From: Colocasia esculenta
Taxonomy: Eukaryota; Streptophyta; Magnoliopsida; Alismatales; Araceae
Length of the DNA stretch: 64,000 nt
Direction of reading: 5' to 3'
Assembly (NCBI GenBank): GCA_014218235.1
Contig: CM024755.1
Span: 79,840,631-79,904,630, forward strand
This document shows, piece by piece, positions 10,380 to 21,397 of this stretch (positions within the stretch are counted from its first letter, which is position 1; each line of letters opens with the position of its first letter). The notes under the pieces were generated by a model. It searched no databases. It was not told the origin of the DNA and saw only the letters and a list, made by a program, of their open reading frames with translations. The position numbers were made by a program, and so were the translations under genes.

Positions 10380-13300
10380 TGATCTACTTTGTTGGAGTTC
10401 AAATCAAATAAAGAAAGGAAGGCACTCTCATCAACCAGTCCAAAGACATCAAGGACATACTCAAGAAATACAGACTTGAGAAGGCAAAATCGAGGGCCCT
10501 TATAGGCCTGATATGAGATATTGGACTTTAGTGGGCTAAGACTACTTTCTCTCCTCACCTCCCCTTTTGATGGCTCCCTAACCTAGGAACATAATTGGCT
10601 AATTTTTAAAGATTCAATGGTATAGAGTATATACGAAATTTCTCTCCATATCATTTTACCCTAGTAGTTGCTTTGCCACTAATGTTGCAACAATAGAGAA
10701 AGCAACAATAGAGGAAATAGAACCATGATTGCTTGCAGACTAAAGTGGCCACTGCAAAAATAGTCCCTACTATCGAAATAATAAAGAGAAATACTAGCTA
10801 CTCATCTTGGATGGGTAGTTTTCACATCCAAGATGAAATTGGGCTATGTGGGCAACTGCGGACCCCATCTACAGTATTTTTTTCCAATGTAAAGAGATAT
10901 TTGTCATCCATAACTTTCTATTTGTCACTAACAAATAGTTTCAATAATGACAATAAGGTTGAAGCTATTTGTTATCCTTAATGAGTTATTTGTCACTCTT
11001 AGCACTAGAATGACAAATAATTAGTTAAGAGTGATAAATATTTGTTTATATTGAGAAAAGAAAACTACATGGAGAAGAGGAGGGAAGAGATGGTGAGACA
11101 CACCCCATCCCTGGGCTAATCCCATCCAAGATAGGAATAAAACTTCCTATCATGGAAGGGAAGCAAGCATTTCTTGAATAATAGAAGTCCACGATGACGA
11201 TGGTAACTCAAGATTAACAAATAAAACTACAAAATGGTGCTCCAGGAGAAAGAGTAATACTTGTTGCAAGATGAATTACTTACTATGGCGACCCAGAATA
11301 TGCTCATTTCTTTTTAATACATAGCTATACATTCAAACACATGAATCACCAACCAACAAACTGGCCAACCGAGCCGAGTCTATGGTCGACCCCAAAAGAT
11401 GTAGATCACAGAATTTATTAAGCACGAAGAATGTTGAATTAGGACCCACAATGGGTCTAACATTAAGTGCACCAACAAACATATATTTTGAATTGAATAT
11501 AACATAACCACAGATCATTGTTCCCTTCCTCAAGGATGTTCAAAATAAATAAGTCTAAGTACTTGGTGTGAACACCGTACTGTTACCCATTACATTAATC
11601 CAAAATCCATAAACACACTCTTCTTTCTGTAAAACTTTTCCATCCCAAAAGGAGATCTCTCCCTAAGATGCTGTCAGGGGATGCTTAGTCACTCTTCCCC
11701 TTCCCCATCAATGTGAGTAGATTCTTCTTCGTATTCACCTGAAATTGATAAGTAGTAGTCTATAAATGAAAACATTCAGTAGGAATTACTTCTTTGTAGT
11801 CAGGCATAGTAATGTGATACATTTTAGATCAACATGTGACAGACATAATAGTTACTATATCATGCATGAAACCCATCAATTTTGAGATAAAGTGACAATA
11901 TCGAGAATCATGAACATTGGTAGGATAATAACAGTAGTAACTATAGACAATAACAAGATGGATAGAAAGAGAACAATCATTCATTGCTATATAGTGCAAT
12001 GACTATCATTTAGTAGCAGTAACTTCAGTGAATAGTAACAATGATATTCAATGAGGGAAATTTCAATCTAGGACAACTATCGCTCAGTCATTTTTGGTGC
12101 AATGCCACACCCATTATCTAGTACGTACTTTTGGGTGCTCCTCCCCAAGCCTCGACGACCCTATATACATAGGCATTGAAGGTCCACTTGAACTGAAGCT
12201 CCACGAAGTCCTGACATTTCCCATGAGTTTTAATGTCATGTTTTAAGCACTAAGTAAGGAGTTCAAGATATCATGACTAGAGCTACTCAAAACGAAAGGA
12301 GACAATCAGTCCGATAGCTCAGCCATGATTTTCTCCAAAATAAGATCTCAATATGGTACAAAGCCCAATTAGTGTGTGAGAATAATCGATCTTTAACATG
12401 CATTTAAAGGACTAGCTTATTTTCTTTTAAGTGCATTATAGTTGTTAAATCCATTCAACTAGTCTGTGGGTCTTTGGCCGACACCTTCAAGGAGTTACAA
12501 ACTACCTTAGTGCAGAAATGTGATTAGTCAATAGAAGAACATTGGCCTGTTAGTAAAACATGATTGAAGTAGCGTAATGGCATATGCAATGGAGGAAAGC
12601 TAATCAAGCACAACGCTACACTCAGCCTATCTCAACAACCTTTCAACAGGTCAATGAAGCAAACTTTTAATGGCCAAGCCCAAGTAAGAGAGAAATGAAG
12701 AGGATCTTGTAAATCAATAACATCTAGAGTAGTGAGTCAAAATGTCTTCATGCAGTCGCCTAAAGGCTTGGTGGGTCAAATCATCAGTATGGATGGTTAA
12801 TCTATAAACAAGAAAGGTCTCACCATCAGAGCTTTGAAGAGGTTGCTATGCTCTACTTCTTTCTATCATGCCATGCATTAAAACATTTTCATATATCATT
12901 TAGGCTTGAGAGAAACCTACCTTGATAAGATTTAGAATCCACCCTCGTGTCCTAGTCCTCTACAGATCTAGCTCCAAGACCCTCGGAAATGAATACACCT
13001 TGGAGGGAACGAGGCACAACAGTTAACACCATACTATAGCTTAGAGAATAAAATTGGGAATCAAGGAGTTCCTCTCCTTACCTTTTGAAGGAAACTCTAG
13101 AGGCAACAAGGGCAAAACTCAGTCGGCCTTAGCCTTTAAACTAAGTTTTGGGGCTTTCCAATTTCTAAAGGTTTCTTGGAGAGAAAGTTTGGGTTTGCAC
13201 TGAGTCCTTATGTTATCTGGACATAGTACAGTAAAAGTCCTCTTGCCATTGGCTAGGGTTCACTTTTAACAAGGTTGGTCTCAAAGTTCTTCCACTAAGG

Positions 13301-13619
13301 GGTGCCTTCATTGGCCCATAGCTACTTTTACAGACCAGAGTACAGATCATTCCTATTACTTAGAAATCCCATTTGCTATGGGTTGCTTTAGTAGGCACAG
13401 AAAGCAAGCTTCCAGATGTGGACAACCCCTTCATTGGTTGGACAATGCACATTTGCAGGCGTCATTCCCATACATGACATAAAGAAAAACCACTCTTGAC
13501 CAAGAATCTCCCTAGGATTTTCCAGAATAATTGGCTTATACCATAATAATCATTAGTCCCAAAAGGCTCAATGATCTAGTAATTTGTGGAGAGTATGAAG
13601 TGTTATCCAACAAAAATTG
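10380..13619. other. Anonymous intergenic DNA with MITE-like hairpins
   Basis: No coding potential I can support in 3.2 kb. Features seen: a perfect 11-bp inverted repeat CATCTTGGATG at 10,803-10,813 / 10,825-10,835; a 10-bp inverted repeat TTATTTGTCA at about 10,985-11,022; repeated TTTGTCACT words on both strands between 10,890 and 11,060; and a GATAGGAA hairpin near 11,128. Together these suggest one or two small non-autonomous DNA transposons. The rest is unremarkable. Confidence 0.35.
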
Positions 13620-14370
13620 AAGTGCTCACTGAACCACCAATTGGAAGTCCTAATCACTTTTCATACCATTTGTTAATCAAAGAAATAATTGACAAGAATC
13701 GGTCGGCTAATTAAAGTAGTAATTGATAGGAAATAGTAGTGACAATCGATATGCTAATTGAAGCAATAATCGAAGAGGACAGAAGTGATAGTTGAAGCAT
13801 TAATCAAGGCAATAATCGGTTGCAAAATTGATCTTCTAATTAATGTGAAAATTGATAGGAAATTGGACTGTTAATTAGAGCAGGAATCCATAATGGGAGT
13901 AATAATCAAAAGATTAACTGAAATGGAAGTCCATAGTCAGATCAATGTCAGTAATTGAATGTGTAATCAAATTATAGTTCTTGTCAATCGAAGCAGTAAT
14001 CGGAAAGGAGCTAACTATTAATCGAATGACTAATAGATTGTCAATCTAAGGCGAATCGATGCAGACATGGTCTACTAATCGATCTAGAGTTTACTCAAAT
14101 AATCGATGGGAAAATAAATTGGTAGTTAATAGGAAATAGTCTAGTAATCAATAGGAAAATAGTCTATAACCGATGTGATAATCGATAGGAAAATAGTCTA
14201 GTAATTGATGTGGTAATCAATAGGAAAATAGTTTGATAATTGATGCGGTAATCGATAGAAAAAAATAGTCTGATAATTGATGTGGTAACCATTGAACGAT
14301 TTACACTAATAATCAAAGTATAATTTGTACTGATAATCGAAGTGATATAACTAGTAATCAGTGTTGTAAT
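13620..14370 (+). repeat. Degenerate tandem array with 35-bp unit containing ATCGAT
   Basis: Best preserved at about 14,170-14,290, where three units of 35, 35 and 37 bp follow each other; each has GATAATCGATAGGAAAATAG followed by a second AATTGAT box. The two boxes in a unit are 23 and 12 bp apart. Leftwards the array decays but words of the AAT(C/T)GA type stay frequent back to about 13,690. Confidence 0.75.
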
Positions 14371-16121
14371 GACCTGTGTTCTCAATCCATAATTGGGTTG
14401 GAGTGTATGTGGGTTCGAGCCTTTGTAACGACTCAAACTTTAGTTTGTGTGTGGGCTTTAGGGTAGGGACGTGATTGCCCGACCCGTCACCTCTCAATTT
14501 GGTAACGTGGCGCTAGGCTATGTCGTGTAATGACACTACATAGTTTATTTGGATAGATTGATGTGGTGCCAAGTTGGGGCACATGGCTGGGGTTTGATTG
14601 TGTCCCCCATGTGCCCCTAGGCCTTAATTGATCCCCATTGGATGCAAGGTTTGGGTTTTTCGAGCTGGATGGCCAAGTGGCACCCCATTTTTGTGCTTGG
14701 TCCATGCTACCCCTATCTTGTGGTCTTCTCTTCTTCAACCCCTCCCTTTGGACGAACTTGGAGCTAGGAGAGGTTGCTTCCTCCTTAGTTTCTCTTCTCC
14801 TCACCCTTCTCTTGGTGCTCTGGTCGAGATTGGGGAGCTAGGCATTTGTGGGTGAGAGTTGAGTCTTCTCACCTCCCTTTCTTCTCTTTTGTGTGTGCTC
14901 TAGCTAACCCTTCTTGTGTGCAGAGTTATGCTAGTTGTGAGCTTGGATAGGGCATGGATCATGAGGAGTGAAAGCTTGGAAGTCTCCAACCCCAACCCCA
15001 AGGCCCTTGCTTAAGGGTTGCAGGAGTTCAAGTTGCAGGTTGGTTGAGCTCCTGCCTATGCTGTGAACCCCATGTGTTTGCTTGCCATTCTCCCTCCTCC
15101 TTTGCCCATTTCTTGATCTAATGATTTGGATGGTAGGATCTTGCCTCTATGTGTTAGGTATTATGTTGTTAAATTTTGGGGTCAATCCAATGATTGGATT
15201 AGAAGATAATGCTTGGGTAATATGGACGGGTAAATGGATACTTTGTGTGATATCCTATGATGATTTGAGTGTAATGTGAGGCATGCTTTGAATTAGCCCT
15301 TGCATGCTTGGAATACAAACTCAAAGTAATACGTGTTTTATGTTGAGAGTTTTGTACGATATTGTCTCTAGCATGTAGTAATAATTTTGTCTTTGAGCCT
15401 CAGTCTAGAGTGCTAAACTAAGGATGATACATGCATGATATATGGTTTGATCTGCCCTCTAGAATGATTTATTCTCCTTGCATTTTGGTATGTAACTTGT
15501 AGACTAGTATGTCTACAAGACCCATAAATTTGGGCCCTGATGATTGGGTAATCTGTTGAGCCTTGCACTACCTTGCCCTGCTCAGGTTACTCATAAGAGG
15601 TTTGTGATAGAGTCCTGATGATTATTTTCTTGCTTATAGGTTACTAGATGCATGGGACTGATTTTCAGATATTATGTTCCTATCAAGTTGTAGGATGGTT
15701 GATTTAAATTTGGTAATCTTAGGCCATGTAGTATGGGAGATCCAAGGATATCTTCTAGACCCAACCTTGCTTACCCTGCCCAAATCAATCAGAGGTGAAG
15801 TCATGGGGTTTACCTTGAAGTAATCTATGTCTTAGAGCTTAATTAGCATCTATCATGGTTGGTCTTGGGTTTAGATTCATGCCTAGGGGTAATTAAAGCA
15901 TAAGTTCTATCGATATTTTGATATAATTAGTGGTGTGGATGAGTTGCCCAAGTAGAACATTGAGTTCTGACTCTTTGTTTGATAATGCGACAAGCCTTGG
16001 AGTTGCATCTGATGAGGGGACACATCCACCCATTGCATTTTGGTTGACAAGATGACTGGCCGACATGTAGAATTTTAACTGTGTGTGCATTAGGTAGCCA
16101 GCTAACCCTGTTGCCCAAGTT
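14371..16121 (+). other. Anonymous segment, possible gypsy LTR start at 14,424
   Basis: TGTAACGACTCAAAC at 14,424 looks like the start of a plant gypsy LTR (compare TGTAACGACCC-type starts). GC-rich exon-like sequence at 14,628-14,870 and TG-rich sequence downstream are compatible with an LTR, but no matching second copy or end was found. No gene supported. Confidence 0.3.
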
Positions 16122-17090
16122 ATGTAGACCTAGAGGGGGGGGTGAATAGGTCTTTTTTGTGATAGTATAAACTATTTGTTGATTTAATAGGATATGAGCG
16201 TTATAAAGAGAATTACACTACTTTAGTCAAGATTGAAAGATGTGCAGTGATTAGATGTAAAAGTCAGACAGGTAACCAAGTATGCACAAGACCAAGAACA
16301 ATCACAAAAGCATACCCACAGTGCACAACTATTTTATCCTATTTCAGTGTTGAACTCCTCAACACCTACGTCTAGTCCTCAAGTGGAATAGCCTTGAGCT
16401 TTCACTATCTTGCTGAACACAGCCAAAAACACGCCACTAGATATAGGCCTCTAGACGGTCCACACTACACCTTGAGTAGCTTAGGTCTTCACCCCTTACT
16501 AGGTGGAATAAACTGTCTAAACACAAGCCTTCACCTCACATAGGTGGAAACAGACACGCCTGAGACACAGGCCTTCACCTAATAGGTGGAACAACTTTTT
16601 GCTGAGAGTTAAATGGTGCCTAAGAAGTTGTCTACAAAGAGACAAAGATGGCACGAACAAAAGCCCAGAGAAAGAAGCCTAAGGAGAATGTTAACACAGC
16701 AGAACGTTGGCGGGCTTGAATGCTCAGCAGGGAAACTCTTAAATGCGTAGGAGCCAAGTAGGAGTGGCCTCTTCTTCTAGGTGAGATCCTCTTCAATGAG
16801 CAACAACTTTTGGTATGCGGAAGAGGATGGACGCCTTTGAATGCTAAGGTTGAAATACTTTTGGCGCTCACCGTAGATTTGAATTCTCAGAGAGTTTTTT
16901 TCTAGATATTCCACTTCTTTCTTTCTATTACTCGTTCTAGATTTTTATAATACAAGACACTGCTTTTTATACACGAAACCCTTCTTCTATCTGTTATCAC
17001 TCATGCAGATGTACGTTAGATACAACATAACATATGTAACCATTGAGTCTTCACATGATATGTAAATAGTAGCATGCAGACCTACTAGGA
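16122..17090 (-). mobile_element. Possible solo LTR (copia-like), minus orientation
   Basis: Starts TGTAGACCTAGAGGGGGGGG at 16,122. Its complement ends with a run of C followed by TCTAGGT, similar to the CCCCCCTCTAGATTA found near the 3' end of the SIRE-like LTR at 42,090-42,110. Right edge uncertain. It seems to have removed or displaced the first part of the gypsy LTR that follows. Confidence 0.35.
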
Positions 17091-17099
17091 AAATGACCC

Positions 17100-19411
17100 A
17101 AACCCCCATAAATATTGGTTGTTTCTGTGGAAAGAGAACTTTTACTCAACTAGGGTGTTCGGAGAGAGAAAAAGGGAGAGTCTTTGAGATGAGAGATCCG
17201 GCGAACCAGAGGCTGCAGCGACATTCTCGTGCTAGAGGAAGACTCTTCAGAATGTGGAGAGGCTCATGCATCATGGGAAGATCACCTTCTAAGGTTGTGG
17301 ATGTTGAATCAAGCCGGAGAAGATCGCCTCTTTGGCTTGGCCGAGGAGGGCTTCATCGCATGAATTCGATCTTCAGGGAGTTTTTCAGAGGCAAGTAACT
17401 TAGGGGTTTCATCCCTATACCTATCACTTATGGTTTTATGAATTTTTTAGAATTTTGTATCGTGTCTTGGACCCCCAAATTCTCCTTTTTCTTATTTTCG
17501 ATCTGCACTTTATGCAAACAAGAGGTTGACGGCAACCCCCTTGCCTTCCAGCTCTTGATTTTACGGCACTCGACATTGCTGTCAACCATGTTGATAGCAA
17601 AGCTCTTGTCGTTAAGTTCTTCAATTGTTCAGAAAGATTGTTTTAAGTGCATGTGGTGTGAATTTCCGGATTTTTAGGTGCAAAGTGAACTTTAGGATTT
17701 TTATCATGATCTGTACTGTGGAGTAGTTGATGAAATTTGGGTATTTTCTGATGATTTCTGTGAATTATTAGAATTTATGTTAAGGTTAAATTTACATGTT
17801 TTGTCAGATTTAATTTGGGATAAATAGGTATGATATAAATTTCTGTACCAGAATTTTTCTTTGAATTTAGGATACCTATGAACATGTTTCCACACTGCTA
17901 GATTCTGTAATTTTGTGTTAAACTTATTTTTAGTGAGCCATCATGTTAATTCCCTAAAACTGTTTTAAATGTTAAAAATAGGTATACTATTCCAAAAATT
18001 CTGAAAATTTATTCATCTGATATGTTTCATATACACGGTCTATGGTTAAAATTTGAGCATGTTCAGAGATCCATGATTACTATTTCTAGTTATAAGCCTT
18101 TAATGACTGTGTTAAACATGATTAGTTAGAAGTGGTGATTTTCTGATGATTAGTGCCATGATTAGGTTCTGTTATGTATGTATTAGTACTGTTAGACAGT
18201 AATGATGATATCTGTAACCTGAGATATGTGAATATGTTATAAGCATGTGAATAAGCCATTAAATGTTTGAGAATTATGTTATAAATAAGTGATTAATGTG
18301 ATAAAGTGATTAATGTGTCGAATTGACACTGGTACTATAGAAGGCTGTAGACTTGTACTGTAGAAAAGTCCCTATGGGAAGGCTCAATGTGTATGTGATA
18401 TCTTGTGGGCATCAGGATGAAATCCTTGAGGTGGACAAGTACCACTCGTTAGGGTGGAGAGTGCTTCTCCTGGTTCTACGTAATTTATCAAGATTCGTCA
18501 CTGTGTTACCTAGGTGATGGGTATGTGATGTGTATGATATATAGTGTCCTTCTTTATGGTGGTTCGGACTATGTGTCACGACGAAAGTATGTGAAATAAG
18601 TGTGAAATTAAGTGTGAATGTGCAATGTGATTATGTGAAAGTGATGTGTTAATGAGATCCAATGTGAAATAATGTGAAACCATGTGAATGTGTTATATTC
18701 ATGCCAAAACAGCAAGCAAAGAGTAAGTAATTTGTGATATATGAATGTGTTTAATGAGAAAATATCATGTTAGTATCATGAGTGGGTATGTGCTTGATTT
18801 AATTATGGAAATACGTGAGAATGAATCATATCTATGAATTGTGCTAATCACTATGTGTTATGTCACAACCATGTGTAGTTAGTATGTTAAAGCATGTTTA
18901 TTTAGTACTTGTGAGTAGCCATGTGAATCATGAGATAGTTTACTTAATGCATTGTACCTGTGTAGAGTGTATGTGATAAGTGTGTGGATGTGATCAATGG
19001 GTTGCTTGTTGAGTCTCTTGCGTACACTCATACTTGCTTAAATATATAGGTGAGATAGGTATTCCAGACATTGAGGAGGAGATAGCAAGGAGTGACTCCG
19101 AGCATGAGGAGTAGTTGCAATTTAGAGAGCTATTCTTATAGCTTGTGCTTTTCTTTTCTTCGTACATGAGACATGGTTGTATTATGGAATTGGTTATTTG
19201 TGGACTTGTCATTATTACTATATTACTATATAGGTTGTGGCATGTGCGTGATGATGGAATAAGAATTACTTTTATTTCCGTTGTACTTTCCTTCTATATT
19301 TGTGTACATCTCTATCTACTGTGCGGTGTTGGGTACATGTTCCACTGTGACGACACGCTTTATATCGATATAGATTGGTATAATCGTATCGGTATAAAGA
19401 GGGTCGTTACA
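17100..19411 (+). mobile_element. Truncated gypsy LTR, plus orientation, related to 7,679-10,379
   Basis: Aligns by eye with the reverse complement of the 7.7-10.4 kb LTR over most of its length: shared landmarks are the CTTGGCTTGG-CGAGGAGGGCTTC segment near 17,330, GTTGACGGCAAC near 17,524, the ACCTAGGTGATGGGTATGTGATG segment near 18,510, and the end GAGGGTCGTTACA at 19,411. Identity is moderate, so these are separate insertions of one family. The first 600 bp or so of the LTR are missing. No primer-binding site follows, so it is a solo or 3' fragment. Confidence 0.7.
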
Positions 19412-20780
19412 CTAGGCTACCTTATTTGGTGTAAACCTTGTACAATACGTCATGTCCATTAAATGGTCCTGCAAAAAGATATTTCTGTTTGGACAGACTA
19501 GTGATCCTATCCGATTTTCTTCTTACTGTGATGTTAGAATAAATAGTAAACAATGTATTTCACATACAGAAGATCGACACGTGTAAAGTACCTTTTTAGA
19601 ATTTGAACTAAACAATAAATGTGCATCATTTTTCCGTCAATAAGCAATCCAATCATAAGAAAAACTTTCGATCAAATGTGCATGGTATACTATATGACAA
19701 ACAAGCATATCTTTATGTGATACATGCATATTTTTACAAAACAAATATTACATAGACATGCAATTGATTATTTTAACCATTTTTGTATAAACACAGAATA
19801 ATCGATTATTTTGTTTGTGACCAGGAAATAATCGATTAATCTATCTAATGGATTAATTAGTTATTTTGTAACCTGTTGATGAAATAATCGATGGTTTTGG
19901 GTTTCACTTTGGTCATGATTATTCCAGTAAGCAAACATCCATGATAAGTCTAAGTAAACATTATACATACTTTATGTATTATTTTGTTAATCATCCAAAA
20001 CATAAAGAGGATGTACAACAAACCAGTGGCACCTTCGCTTGCACTATGTTTGGGTGTGCATGTTTCGCTTGCAGATTTTGTTCGGTTCGGTGACTATGTG
20101 AGCATCTAGACCAGGAGAATGTGCACCACTAGTTTTTGGACCCTCTGTGGCACCCACGGGTTCAAAGGACTTTAGTATTGAAAATTCAGTCAATATTTCT
20201 AAACCATAATGGTAATATTTTTCAATCTAGAGTCAGCATTTTTCAACTAAAAATTATTACAATTGAGTTCAGGTTAGTATTTTAAAACTTAAACCCTAAG
20301 AAAAGTTTTTAGTCTATTTCTTATCTAAAATTCTATATTTCTTATTAAAACTTCAGTAGTTTCTCAACCACTAGGTGACGACTGATGACTATTGGTCGTC
20401 GTTGGTCATTGTTAGTCACCATCATCAATCACCACAATTATTGTCGTCATTCATTGTCCGCCGCTATCGCCACCGTAAGTGCATTGTCACCCCACCTGTT
20501 ATCACTATTGTGATTATCGCGTCACATTTACATAGATATGATATAATCTAATAAAATTATATTTTTGCAATGTACCTCAACTTTATTATAAAGAGAATGA
20601 AAGTCCACTTATGCTTATAAAGAATGATGCCCTCTAGCTGGAGAACAACTTATAAAGGTGAAATCTCGTATATGACGCATTTCTACCGGACAAGAGCAAG
20701 CATTTCTTTTGATCACAAATATATGAGGAATACTTTTTATCTGGCAGTCGAGAAAAAAATATGTGATGGGTTGCTCAACT
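19412..20780. other. Intergenic DNA with ATCGAT palindrome cluster
   Basis: No gene seen. Between 19,760 and 19,900 the palindrome AATAATCGATTATT occurs at 19,797-19,810, a near copy at 19,827-19,840 and another at 19,883-19,896, with a further partial copy at 19,761. The rest is AT-rich anonymous sequence. Confidence 0.5.
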
Positions 20781-20789
20781 ATCTATCTG

Positions 20790-21240
20790 ATTAGTCGGAC
20801 GGTCAAGACCCACGCGTTCGACCAATCATGTGGGTGGGTGGGTGGCAGAACAACTCACCTCACGCCATCTATACAGTAGATTATCTATAAAACATCTCTC
20901 TGAACATATATGTTGAGCCACAGAGACACCTCATTACAATATGCCCTAATAAAAAAGTGTCCTGTAATAAATAGTTCTCTAGATATATAATAAAAAGGTA
21001 CACCATATTTACGAATTAACAAAATAAAATGTGTGGACCTCATCCGTCCGACTAATCAAATGAAAAGCCGAATAATTCACCTCAAGTTTTCTACAAAAAA
21101 CGTCTCTCAAACGAAAACATACGCGTTGAGTTGGAGAGAACTCATTGCCATAGAATATAATAAAAAAAGTGTCTCGTAATAAATATTTTCCTAGATATAT
21201 AATAAAAGGTACGCCATATCTGTAAATTAACAAAATAAGA
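20790..21240 (+). repeat. About 215-250-bp direct duplication upstream of FabZ
   Basis: Two diverged copies in tandem. Both contain, in order, a phrase like CGACCAATCATGT / CGACTAATCAAATG, CACCTCA, AACGTCTCTC, GTTGAG, CTCATTACAATA / CTCATTGCCATA, AAAAAGTGTC, CTAGATATATAATAAAA, GTAC(A/G)CCATAT and AATTAACAAAATAA. The second ends about 150 bp before the FabZ start codon, so part may be in its promoter. Confidence 0.75.
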
Positions 21241-21244
21241 TTAA

Positions 21245-21397
21245 TATGTAATTATCTTCCGACAATAATTGATCAAAAAAATTATCTCCGACAATAACTA
21301 TTAATATCTGGGGGCCGTAAACTCTTACCCACCCTACGACAGGACGTCGTTCATGTAGGAAAAACCCCTACCCTCTCATCTGCATGTGTTTGTGAGG
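21245..21397 (+). promoter_or_regulatory. FabZ proximal promoter / 5' UTR
   Basis: Sequence between the upstream duplication and the start codon. I see no convincing TATA box; a pyrimidine-rich ACCCCTACCCTCTCATC stretch lies just before the ATG and an ACGACAGGACGTCGT inverted repeat (GACGTC core, an ACGT-type element) sits near 21,336-21,350. Assignment rests on position only. Confidence 0.35.

Noticed and set aside
14424..16121. Full gypsy LTR from TGTAACGACTC
   Set aside because: No end, partner copy or primer-binding site could be found, so only the start motif is noted.
17093..17398. Arg-rich ORF
   Set aside because: Lies in the gypsy LTR fragment; the homologous stretch at 9.7-9.9 kb does not preserve the frame.
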